Positions 1-13,000 of a stretch of DNA of 64,000 nt are shown piece after piece. How positions within the stretch are numbered: position 1 is the stretch's first letter; each line of letters opens with the position of its first letter. Source of the DNA: Oscheius sp. JU75 (Eukaryota > Nematoda > Chromadorea > Rhabditida > Rhabditidae); the NCBI GenBank assembly GCA_037178855.1, contig JASJZC010000004.1:6758001-6822000 (forward strand), written 5' to 3'. A program made the translations under genes and the position numbers. The notes beneath the pieces are model-generated. The model saw nothing but the letters and a program-made list of their open reading frames with translations, did not search any database and was not told the origin of the DNA.

Positions 1-238
1 TCGTCTCGTGCAGGACTTTCTCATCTATCAATAGCTACAAAACTGCGCTGTTAGAGATTTGAGAACGTAAAGTAGTCGCCTCATTGCACATGGGCAGGAG
101 AGAGGGCTAAGATCTCCAACTTGACATTCGAAAAAAAGCCTAACAAGAAGCCATTTTGCTTTGTCTTCATCTGACTAAACATGCCTTTTTCTAGCCGTTT
201 GTTGACTTCTAATAACACAGTTTCTATCTGCTTTTCAG

Positions 239-1796
239 GCTTCTGGAAGCAAAATCTCTACGTTCTTCAAGAAAAGAGTCCACGTCCCGTTGCCGTGCTC
301 AAGATTCCTCCAGTCTCCCGTCGGCCGCTTCAATACGCCAATGAGCCGACTTTTCATGGTCTCATCGATCGCGACGAGGTTTTTGTCACTTTTCATTTTA
401 AAAACACACAAACCAGGCCGAAAATCTACTGAGGCGAGCCGGAGAAGGTGCCTATCTGGTACGCGAGAGTCAAAGATCCGACAATGCCTTTACTCTCTGC
501 ATGCTTTTTGACGGAAGAATAATGAATTATAAGGTTTTTTCTTCATTTTCTTACAAATAAATAGAGTTTTAGCTCTACTACGATGGAACACACTATGTTG
601 GAGAGAAGAGGTTCGAAAGTATTGAACTTCTCGTGGCGGATGGTCTGATCTCCATGTTCATGGACCAACATGCCTCGGCTTACATCCAGCGAATGGCTGA
701 TGAGGCCATTTATGAGCAGAGGTTGGTGCTTTTTGTACTTATTTACGGCTTTTTATGTCAAACATCAGGGTTTAGGCTGTAAAATATGCCCAAAAAGCAG
801 TCTTTGTGTAACTTTTGCTGTTTTCAGTCCCTACATGATCTACACCAAGTCCTCCTGTGACGTGCCGAAGCGCCAAGTCATGGTCAGAGCTCACAAGTTC
901 TGTCCTGTCACCTTCAAAATTCCTCACTATTGTGACTTTTGTCGCAATTTTATGTGGGGGTTGGTACAGCAGGGAGTCCGGTGCGAGGAGTGTGGTTTCG
1001 CTGCCCATAAGAAATGCTCGGAGAGGACGGTCCAGGTTTGACTTAAAAGTTTTTAGTTAACATAATTATTTATAGGATTGTCGTCCCGAAGCCAAATACA
1101 TCAAGAGGATGTTCGCGGTCGATCTGACCACTCTTTGTCTCGCACATCAGGTCGAGATCCCTCCCGTGGTCACAAAATGTATCTGGGAGGTGGAACATCG
1201 GGGTCTAGGAGTTGAAGGAATCTACAGAGTCTCTGGATCTCACGACCATATGGAGAGGTTGAGAAGACAATTTGATTCACAGAATCCGGTGGACTTGAGT
1301 CAGGTGAGAGAGACAAAGAAATAGAGAGAAAAAGAGACAGAGGTACAGAAAGACATAGAGAGACAGTATCGCTTTCAGGTAGAGGACATCCACACTGTCT
1401 GCGGACTTCTAAAACTCTATCTTCGTTCCCTCCCGGTTCAGCTGGTACCGTTCAGTGTCTACAAGCTGCTCCTCATAGCCTATTCCAATGCCAGAAACGC
1501 GAATGACAGGATAAGACAGTGCCGGTGATCCACCCTATCAATTCTAATGACTTCATCGTTTCAGAAAAGCCATGGAAGAGCTCTCAGAATCTAATGCAGT
1601 CACCCTCCAAGCCATTCTTGACCATCTTCGAAAAGTGACAGAACATGCCTCTGTCAACAAGATGACCATCGAAAATGTGGCCACGATATTCAGTCCGACG
1701 ATCTTCTGTACCGGCCTCACACCCCTACTACCTCAGCATCAGCACACATTGCTTTATTTCCTCATATCCACGCCCAAAATAGTGCCACTTATTTAA
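239..1796 (+). CDS. chin-1: Chimaerin-type Rac GTPase-activating protein (SH2-C1-RhoGAP), 5' partial
   Basis: Exons read at 239-378, 417-533, 573-721, 828-1035, 1076-1303, 1379-1524 and 1565-1796; all phases agree. The order is SH2 (FHGLIDRDE, then YLVRES), a C1 zinc finger (HKF..., C-x2-C spacing, FMWGLVQQGVRC), then RhoGAP. The arginine finger is in GIYRVSG. This order and spacing are those of chimaerins, which bind diacylglycerol through C1 and switch off Rac at membranes. The exon ending at 1524 uses the donor CG|GTGATC; this choice keeps the spacing of the GAP helix. The first exon in the window begins inside a codon, so the start codon lies upstream, outside the window. A poly(A) signal AATAAA follows at 1915-1920. 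The gene converges on the aldehyde dehydrogenase. The symbol is by analogy with C. elegans. Family assignment is near certain. Confidence 0.9.
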
Positions 1797-2018
1797 GAAC
1801 ACAACTGCCTTGCCTTTCTGCTCTCCCCCTCTGCATTGCTCACGATCTCCTCTCATAACTTTTTACGCATAATGAACAGGTGCTCGTCTTAAATTATTTC
1901 ATTGTTAGACTGAAAATAAAATACTGATTGTTCAACAAGGTATGGCAAGTTTTCTTACAACGTTTTGGAGATCAGTCTACTACGAACCTTGAATTGATAA
2001 GTTGACAGAAACTGGAAG

Positions 2019-4034
<2,016 letters not shown>

Positions 4035-4358
4035 CTGAAATAGAGGCCTTACTTCTGATTCACGTTGAAGTTTCAGAAAAGTACCTATACCCTCGACCGG
4101 CCGTCATACTTATTCAGACAGCTTCCAAACCATCGCCCTCGACTCTCACCCCCACATTATGAGTTTCGCTGTTAGTGGATAGCTTCGTCACTCCATGGCA
4201 AACCAAACGTCCGAAAGTTATCTATTTCTACATAGTTTCATAGCTTTATACACTCAGAACTTTCACGGGGCGCCACTTCTTCGGAAGGTAGGGAAACCGA
4301 GCATATGACTCCTCGGTTACTTTTCCGAGTGCAGTTCTTATTTCTCCCCAAGGGGAGA

Positions 4359-4541
4359 GGGCCGGTCCCAGCTTTAGTGCAACGCCGGGTCGACCCGTGA
4401 GAAGGCGCTGGCAAGCCAGCGACCGACTCCGGTCTCAAAAATCGGTTAACCTTGTACGACGCAATAGCGACGTATATCGAAGGTTAATTCGATAAGAACG
4501 ATTACTACACTTTGATCTTAGCCATAAGGCCGAGAAGCGAT
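4359..4541 (-). ncRNA. U2: U2 spliceosomal snRNA
   Basis: The reverse strand begins ATCGCTTCTCGGCCTTATGG, the invariant U2 5' end. It continues with CTAAGATCAAAGTGTAGTA, so the branch-point recognition hexamer GUAGUA is intact. Stem IIa follows (TATCGAA...TTCGATA), then the Sm site GATTTTTGA at about 4435-4443, stem III (GCTGGC-TT-GCCAGC) and a stem IV resembling CGACCYGG...GCACTA...CTGGGACCGG. The 3' end is placed where stem IV closes (4359), within a few bases. CAAAGUG instead of the vertebrate CAAGUG agrees with nematode U2 as I remember it. U2 pairs with the intron branch site and works with SF3B1, encoded at 50.3-58.5 kb. No compensating mutations or truncation are visible, so this looks like a functional copy. 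Confidence 0.95.
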
Positions 4542-5250
4542 AAGGTTGAGTCTTTTACCGGGTCTATACGTCGGGGCGGACGTGGAGAGAGTACGGCGGA
4601 GACTAAAGCTGGCAGCGGGGCAGACACGTAGAGGACGCTCGGCGACTGTGGCAGGCTGAAACGCTTTTCGCTTTTGACGTGGCGGGCTCAAATCAGTGGA
4701 GCCGAGTGAATTAAGACCGGGTGGCCTCTTAATCTTCAAGAAAAATGGTATAGGATAGTATTAAAATCACTATAGGGTCCAAACGCTGGTCTCTCTGTAC
4801 CGTCCTCTACACCAGACCCTAAACTCTCTTGTTCAGTCGCCCCTCACTCTTTTTCACTGTTTCTCATACTTTTCAACTCACCCGAACTCGGCTCCAGGAC
4901 CCGAAAGCTCTGTCCTCTCCCATTCCCTTGAACTCCTCCAACTAGCTGCAGGAGCATTCTGCCGTCTTTCGTCGTCAATCCCCTCATTCTCCCGTCTCTA
5001 AATCTCAGTCTAGCCCCTCAAGACCCAGAAAAAGCTCTGGAAAGATCCATTCCCCTTCAAGAATTAAAAAAAATTGTTAGTTCAATATTTATTTTAATGG
5101 TAAAGCACCTCGTTCTCTTTATGTACACAATTTTAAGACGGGATTAGGATCACAGGTAAAACGACTATGTTAATAGAGGATTAGAAGCTCAAAAAACGGA
5201 TAAAAATACTCGTACTTAACAGGATTATTATGGCTCTTAAAGGTAGAGGA
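4542..5250. other. Intergenic: U2 5' flank and DAGL 3' flank
   Basis: The part next to U2 (about 4542-4740) is GC-rich. It should hold the snRNA proximal sequence element some 50-60 bases upstream of the RNA, but I do not know the species consensus and mark no site. From 4790 to 5080 there is C/T-rich sequence, then A/T-rich sequence up to the lipase stop codon at 5251. No coding region is visible. Confidence 0.5.
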
Positions 5251-8200
5251 TCATGCTATGGATATGTCAAGATGCGGCTCTTCAACGGGCTCCGAAATCT
5301 CCGAATCGGCCGCTATGGCCGCCTTGAGGATACGGAGCACATTTTTCGGCAAATGATCGGTCAGGGCCGATGTGGAGAGCTTGATGTCCGAGAGACAGCG
5401 CGGATCGATCCATTTCTTGATGGCCTGCTCGTCTTCCATGCCGACGTAGAGGATTCGACCGGGGGCAAAGAGCTGGATGCGGTCGTCAGATGATCGTCGT
5501 AGCGATTGCTGACTGCTACCGTATTCCACGCTCTGATTGTTTGTCAGAATGAGCTCGGAGCGGTCACTAGTGGGCTCCAGGGTTGTGCCTGAAAATGGCT
5601 TGTTTATAAAGGATGTCAGGCCTGTTTTGTTTTGTGGAAATGGCCCATTCTTCCTGTTTTTTTTACTCATTTTTGGAGAATGCCATACTTTTCGAAGATG
5701 GTCAGAACACAAGCACATTTTGCTGCACTAATGTGGAAAATCTTATGACCCAAAAGAGCTGAACAATTCTGCATGTTCTCTACTCGAAAGTGAAAGACAG
5801 AATAAAATTTAGTCGATTCTTTAGAAACACAGGGCGTTTTGCTTTTTACTTCAATTCGTGGGGAGGCTATATGAGTTGTTTTTCTGCGTTTTGTGCCCGC
5901 TTAGTAGGAACGACCAGTAACTTTCATCAGACAAAAAGAAATTAAAAGAGACTTACGACTCCCAGACAGCGGATCCTCCTCCCAAGGCGTCTTCCAGAAG
6001 AGCCTGAAGACTCCCCTCAGTAAGATTTCGTACTTGGCTCGTTGACAGGCTCTCAGCTCCAGCTCGACCTTCTCTCGGACCCTGTACATGGCCTGGAAGC
6101 TGATCCGAGAGACGACATCATCCCCGGAGACCACGCTCATGCAATGCTTCTCCATCTCGGCGATTCCTTCTTGACTTACGACGCATCCGGGCGGCGCAAA
6201 GGCGTAACACTGGACATTTGGGTACTTTTGTCTAGAATTTTTCCTTGAAAAGTCAAAAAACGTGCTCTTACTTGAGAAAAAGAGTGAGAAGAGACGCCAC
6301 TCCGGCTCCCAGAGAATGTCCACAAACTACCAGCTGATAGTCCGGATTCAGCATGAACATGTCCTCGATTGTCTTGTTATTCTGGAGGGTACGGTAGATG
6401 TAGCGAGCTGACTGGAGCATGCCCTTGTGGACGCGGACCTCGCCTCCGTCACGGGGATCCAGGTTCGGATCCTGTCGCAGAATTGGATCAGCGTCCACAT
6501 CTTCCGAGAGCACTTCTTCTTCTGAAAATGACAAATTTTTAATGAAAAATGAGGGGAAAAAGTTTTGCCGCCAGCAGGGGTCGAACCTGCGACCTTGGGC
6601 TTATTAGACCCACGCTCTAACCGACTGAGCTATGGCGGCCGACGGGCTAGAGGAAACTGCAGTGAATCTAGTTCGTTTGCATGATTTTCGCAGGGGGATA
6701 TTGAGAAAAGGGAGAGATGGAAAACGTACTGAGACACAAGTCCGTGATGAGATCTGATAGGGAACAGGAACCTCTGATCGTCACAACAATGCTTTTCTTC
6801 AGATGGTCTGCTAGGACGGCGAAAGGGACCTGAAAAACGGAGATATATGAGTTACTGTAAGGGGGAAAGTAATCACGTACTCTCACCCTTTTCTTGTTCA
6901 CGCTTTTTACGAATCTCCCTAGTTTGTTAATTTCAGAGTAGGTTTGTGATCGCTTCTCTACCAACCAGTTTCAGCAGACTTGTCTAGTGGTCAATCCGTA
7001 ACGTCAAATAATCATATTTTGATGCTAAAGTGGAAAGTTAAGGAACACTGTTCCTTATGCTTCCACTCCAGATGACACTTTAGAACATTGGGAAACAGCG
7101 AAAATAGATTTTGGTTCGAAAACCTGTCAAATTAAGTTCTCGGGCGAAATCTTGTTCAGAAAAGCGCGTTGGACCGTCGAGAAAGTCTCAAGACAAACCT
7201 CATAGAGCCGATTTCTGAAGGAGACGTAGAACAGATCCACATTCCTTTCCTCATTCTCCAGAATCAGTGCCGCGGTGTGGCAGAAGCAGCAGTTGTCCTC
7301 CACGATTAGGACCTAAAATTTTGGTCTTTTTCATGCCACGAACCCAAAAATAGTGATAGTGTGTTGCCTGTAGCGTGCTCACTCAAACCAAATTAGTACA
7401 ACACAACCAACAAAGTGATTTTTTTTCTAACCTTCTGGCCATTTGCTGAGTTTTCAACAATTTCTAGCCTAGTCTCCCAGTCTTCTTGGCTTCTTTCGAG
7501 TCTGCCCCTCACCAATTTCTGGTTTTTCGATAGTTTTTTTAGTCAAAAATTTGTATACCTGCCCACAATTCAGCTTCCCGCAGAAATGGAGCCGTTTGCC
7601 GAGTCGAAAACACGATCCGCAGCCGAAATTGTTGAAAAGGAAGGTGGGCCAGCCGTAGACCGAGGCGGCAAAATGCAAATAATGCAGGGCATTTTCTTCC
7701 GTCATCCAGGGGGGTCTTTCGGCTTCGAGAGGGACCATTGGGGGGTATTCATTGGCCGGAGAATGGACCACCAAGAGGAGACCGGCCACGACGTCACTGA
7801 ACACGATGTCGCTGGTCTTAAAATCACATCTCAGACTAACAAATTAAAAAAAAATACATGAAAAAAGCTGGCAAAGAGGTTGGCGAGGTCGTCCAGGGCG
7901 GCTCGCATCAGCTCGTCTTGGCGGATTTTGAAGAGTCGGAAACGGCGGGACCAAACACGACGTGAAATCAGGGCTATGTCTTCGACGTCCTCGTCACTTT
8001 TTGGGTGGAAGACCACGATGATACCGAGGATTGCGCAGAAGAAGAGCAGCCATTCGAGAATGACGGTTACCTGAAAATATTTTCTAAAGTTTCTACAGGC
8101 TAGCACGTCTCTAAAGTCACGTATTTTTTGCAACTCTTTCAGGGTAAGGATAGTGAGTCACTCATAGCAGAACTTGTGAGGAAAAATTCAGTGGAAAACC

Positions 8201-9263
8201 CGTCAAATCCTGTCTAATTAGGACCATTTTCTGAAGTAAAAACGCACTCAATTTCATCCAACTGTTTACAGCTGTTTTACAGGTTAAATTCTAGCTACTC
8301 TTTTGCCTGTCGCATTCACGTGGTAATTCCACAAACCATCCCGAAGTGTGAGATCGGACATGGTGAGGAAGGGATGGTGGCAAAAATTGAATGCGGTCTA
8401 TGGCGCTCCGATCCATCGGGACTGCTCCCGATTCTCCGAGATGCAGGTTACCGAACATCCAAGGTAAACGAAATGCCGGAAAAACTGTACAGCTTGTCCT
8501 GTTAAGCGCAGATCTCTCTCGTAGCCATTGGTCATTTTGCGCTGGTTGATTTCGAACCCAATATTTTTACAATAATTGGCAGAGAGTCACTGGTTCTATT
8601 CGAGATTTTGTTGGCTATTCTGAAAAATCTCAGAATTTTTGGAAAGTAGGCATTTTACGTGGGATTTTTTTACCGATATCAGCAACTTTTCCAGCTTTTG
8701 GAGAAGGCGCTAGAAATGGAATTTCAAAAGATCCTACCTTGATGACAGTCGAAAACTGACAGGAATCAGCCGTAAAGTTTTCATATAGCCCTGCTACGAG
8801 CGGCATCGACGAGTTCTTGTGATCGATGTAGGATTCGAAGACGGCTACCGTCGAATAAATTGTCCATGTCAGCTCCAAGACCAGGATCGGGAGCCGGATG
8901 TAGAGAAGTGTGCTGACATGACGTCTCGGTCTCGTGATCATTATCGTACCTCGGGCTGAGAATCCGGCCGTTGAAAAGGCTGAATTTTTGATGTTTTCTA
9001 CTGGGATTATAACTACCTAAACATAGTGTGACGACGTTAATAACCAGGAGAATTATCACAGGAACTGAGAAATCTTGTAGAGAGCAGTTGAGCGGGTAGT
9101 GATAGACAAAGACGGCCAGAGCGAAGCCCGTCCTGAGATTTTTATCGAGAGAAACAGGGTAAGATTACCATGCTAGCCGAATAAAGCCTTCTGTGAGCTC
9201 GGGAAATACGAAATCATCGCTGGCAATATTCCATCTCCGTCCGAATGCCACTAACGAGGGCAT
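5251..9263 (-). CDS. sn1-specific diacylglycerol lipase (DAGL)
   Basis: Ten exons in transcript order: 9263-9169, 9132-9017, 8979-8738, 8070-7858, 7816-7559, 7312-7199, 6829-6730, 6521-6272, 6231-5957, 5588-5251; phases join to about 666 residues. The start MPSLVAFGRRW matches the DAGL N-terminus. It precedes four hydrophobic membrane segments. The lipase fold follows, with the Ser elbow CGHSLGAG, a likely catalytic Asp in SGDDVVSR and a candidate His in LTDHLP. The enzyme removes the sn-1 acyl chain of diacylglycerol to give monoacylglycerols such as 2-arachidonoylglycerol, at the plasma membrane. The short tail is closer to DAGLB than to DAGLA in length. The intron at 6522-6729 contains a tRNA gene. 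The intron at 8071-8737 contains a stretch of unknown origin. The gene is transcribed divergently from the phosphatase gene. Confidence 0.92.
6567..6639 (-). tRNA. tRNA-Ile (anticodon AAU)
   Basis: The reverse strand folds as a full 73-base cloverleaf. The acceptor stem is GCCGCCA with TGGCGGC. The D arm is GCTC...GAGC, the anticodon stem is TGGGT/GCCCA, the loop is CTAATAA, and the T arm is GCAGG-TTCGACC-CCTGC. All stems pair. The anticodon AAT reads isoleucine codons after A-to-I editing. It lies inside an intron of the diacylglycerol lipase gene, on the same strand as that gene. Internal A and B boxes (TAGCTCAGTCGG, GGTTCGACC) would drive its own Pol III transcription. Unlike the many tRNA-like repeats elsewhere in the window, every stem is intact. 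Confidence 0.97.
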
Positions 9264-10052
9264 TTATACATGCCTGAAAGAGAAAAATGAGTATCTGGGG
9301 CCTCCTTGTGAAAGTTTTAAGCCAATTGGGAAACAGGAAGAAGTTCTCTAAAGGAGAAAGTGAAGGAGTTTTTTCACTGCCTTAAACCTTTTTCTGCAAT
9401 TTCCTCTGTTTCCAAGATTTTTTCCGCTCTTTTTTCTTTTGTAAATTTCTTATCTCTATGCTCCTAGCTTACTCGAAATGGGAGTTAAATACGCTTTATA
9501 ATAAAATTCTCATTTTTCTTGTCGCTAACGGCGTCTGTTTTTGATGTTGCATCTGTTTCAGAAGCTTGCTGAGCGTTCAATACAAAAATGGACAGTGAAA
9601 GGCTTAAAAATTGTCATAGTAAACAGGAAAATTACTTAGATCCGGTATAGCTTCTGGATAACAGCTGGGTTTTGTTCGGTTTTTAGAGATATGCTTGTTC
9701 TGTAATTGCGATGTAGCTATCTACATGTGTGTATACTAAAAAAAGTGCGACTTTTGGTGAAAACAGGGATAAAAATAGGGGAGAGTGCAAGAAAACAAGG
9801 GGAAGATCCGCTCTTTGCCAACATTCTCATCTCGCGCCAATCCTGAGTGTGGTCCGGGTCCCGTGGCGATCTTTGAAATTTTTGAACGTTATCCGCGCCC
9901 TTCAATTCCTTTTTCTCTTCTCTCAGCTGCTCTTTCTCATGCCATTTCCTGCAATGTTTTTCCGCGTTTTTAATCCAATTTTACTTGCAGAACATAACAG
10001 AACAACATGTAAACGCTTTCAGGTAATTCATTGTAGCAGTTTATGCGAAAAA
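9264..10052. other. Divergent intergenic region between DAGL and the PP2C gene
   Basis: A/T-rich sequence between two start codons transcribed in opposite directions, so it should contain both promoters. No TATA box is convincing. TTGCAG at 9985-9990 and TTTCAG ending at 10022 lie 63 and 31 bases upstream of the phosphatase ATG. They could be acceptors of a 5'-UTR intron or of a spliced leader. Confidence 0.4.
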
Positions 10053-13000
10053 ATGGGTGCCTATCTGAACAAGCCCGTCACGGAAAAGCAGTCGGAGACT
10101 GGAGAGGGTGCCGGCATCAAGTATGCAGCCACCAGCATGCAAGGATGGAGAGTTAATCAAGAGGTAAGTAGCCTACAGGCATATTGTTACTTTCCTCATC
10201 ATCTTTTCTTACCTATTTTTCTGCTCGTAAACATGCATTTTTATGGGTTTCCCCGGCTCAGGCTGTTTACCGAAAGTTAACTATTCATAGCATGTAATAC
10301 ACGCCTGAAATTTGAAGTTTTGCCCGAAAATCGCCGAGGAAAGTGGCCACCTGTGACAGCAGATGCTCTCTCGTTTTTGCGTGCTTTTCAGCGAGCTTTG
10401 TGCCTGTTTATGATGCTTTCTGACTAGAAAATGCCTTCAATAACCTGCATATGTGTCAAATAAAGGCTGTATTGGCTCCAGGCTGTCGCAAATTTGGTAG
10501 TGACCCTATTTTTGCTTATTTACGAGCATGTGGGTCGCGTGAGCCTGTTTTCGGCTTTCCAAGACCTTCTAATAGCTAGAACACTGCCTTTACTCAGTCT
10601 GAACTATCTATACTGAGGTGTTTTTTTGTCCAAAACCGCTGTAAAATCTCATGAAACATCGCGTCTTGTAAACCAGCTACATTCATCATGCATAGTCTAA
10701 AAACTTTCTGGTTCCGCAAAGTCTATAGAAACTCGGTTCAACCTGATCTTTTATTATAGTTTGCATCCCGAAGCCTTGTAAGAGCTTGCAAAACTCTCTA
10801 ATATAGTCTGCTGACCATACTCGCTTCCTAAAATATTGTAAGCGCCAGCATAACCTTCCAAACTGATTTTTCATCGAGAAACATGTCATTTTGCAGGACG
10901 CCCACAACTGCCAGCTCAACCTGACTGATGAGTGGAGTCTGTTCGCCGTCTACGACGGCCACGGCGGTCCCGAGGTCTCCAAGTACACATCCGCGAAATT
11001 CCCAGAGTTTCTGAAAAATAGGTGAAGTCTCCTTTCTTTCTGCAAATTCCTAGCGATGCAGTAGATAATACACAGCTAATAGATCGATTTCAGCGAGTTC
11101 TGGAAGAACGAGGACGTTGCCAAGGCCCTGGAGACGATATTCGTCGAGTTTGACGACCACATTCGCTCGGAGCCGGTCATGAAGGAGCTGCAGAAAATCG
11201 CCAACGAGGGTAAGGAGAAGCCGGCCAAGAAAACTGGAGAGGACAGCGATGACGAAGCGGACCGCATTCAGACCATCGAGGAGAGCCGCCTCCCTCTCGA
11301 CCAGATCCTTGCCAGGTTTGGTTTCCCGCCTTTTTTTTAAAATCTACCTTAAAAATTTGAAGATACGGCTACCAGCTCAAGATGAATCCGGACCCAAAGT
11401 CGATCCTCTCTGCTCTGTGCCAGGTAGCTCCTATCGTCGATACCGGAGTCAAAAACATGCCTATTTTGCAGGAAGACAGCGACGAGGACAGCTCGACGAG
11501 AAAGAAACGCCACAGTAAGTCCCCTTTGCACAGCGCAAAGAGGGTCAAGACCAACCCGGAAAGCGATGATGACCCGGAGGGTAAGAGAACCATCTCACTC
11601 ACTCTCACTCATGCTTGCTGCTGCACCGCCTCTTTTTTGATTTAGGCTGGAATTGGGTGTAGGGGTTGGCACATTGTTTGATGCACAGAAAGCCTTGTGA
11701 CTGCTGCTAAACTTTCAAAATCCTAGAGTTATTCGTTCTGCTCGACAGCTCGGATAGGGATTATTAGTTTCAGCATCTTCCCCTAGTGTTTCATGCCCTC
11801 TGAGATTACTCATATTGTCCTCGCGTGCTTAGTTCTTTCAGTGACGTGCCCGTATCAAAAGCGGCGTCAGATGCTCTAAATTCCGAAATGTCTTGACCCT
11901 CGAAGCTGTGTGTACTTGGTAAGGACTGAGGTTTCATATTGTTCGTCATCGCGCTTTTTGACTGAATGTTTGCGTACCCCAGACATGCGCCTTTGGCCCG
12001 GCTGAGCCGGGCCGATTGCACCCTGCGTTTCGGGATTTTCAGGGCGCTAAACGCAGGCCCAGACCGACATAATCCGGGCCTAAGGCGCATGTCTCCTATA
12101 CCCCTAGACCAAATCCAGAACTGTCTAGTCCTGTTTACGAAAGTATCTCTTGCCCAGCTAAAGTCGCGGTTTAACACGATTGGCCACTCGTTGAGCGCAT
12201 TTCCGTTATATTCCGTAGCAGCCGCTCTTTCTAGTGCTCTAGCCCTCGAACGTCGCATCATTAGATGCCCATTTAGCACCCGAAAGATCAATTTTGTTAT
12301 AAATGGTCACATTTTGCAGACCCCAAGCCCTCGTCTGGCGAGAAGGCCGCCGAGAAGGAAAATGTGGAGAAGCACGAGTCAGCTGGAGATGCTAGCGCCC
12401 CGCCCGAAGAACCGCAGCCCACCAAAGAGGAGAAGAAGGGAGCCGTGAACGGAGTGTAAGCTTCCCCTCACTATTTAAAAAAAACTTTTTCCTGGTTGCG
12501 TCAGTAACAACTCAAAATAATATATCAAATTTTGGGGCCGTGAAATCAACCTAGATCGAGAACAGAACCTTCACTCGGTGTGGTTCAGAGTGTTAGATCA
12601 TGCTGCATTTGCTATCTGTTACATTTTCCAGGGATGCTGCTGTCACTTCCGACGATGAGTCCGAGGAGGATGCTGACTTTGAGGGTGCTGACGAGGAAGA
12701 GGAGGAGGAGGCTGATGAGGATGAGGAAGAAGAGGACGAGGAAGAAGAGGACGAAGAGAACGGGGTAAGGGAGTTTTGGTTTGTATCCATAGTCGTTTAG
12801 TTATGTCTCTGTCACTAACTTTGCTCTGCCTATCAGAGATTCTTTCTCACTTTGAAAGCATGTCATTTTCTGTCTACCCAAGTCCTCTTTTCCTAATCAT
12901 TCTGTCGCCGTCCGCCTGTTTTTCCAGGACTGTCCAAGCCATGTCAGCTTGTCAGTTCTAATTTGACCTTGTCAGCATTGTTTCTGTCCGCAGTCATCTT

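Noticed and set aside
4238-4739. Minus-strand open frames over the U2 locus
   Set aside because: They overlap the U2 RNA and its GC-rich 5' flank and resemble no protein.
8320-8505. Plus-strand frame in a DAGL intron ending near a GT
   Set aside because: DAGL exons on either side join without it, and no plus-strand partner exon or domain is visible.
11806-12448. Opposing open frames of about 160 codons in a phosphatase intron
   Set aside because: They cross the structured inverted repeat, resemble no family, and mirror each other; explained by GC-rich repeat content.
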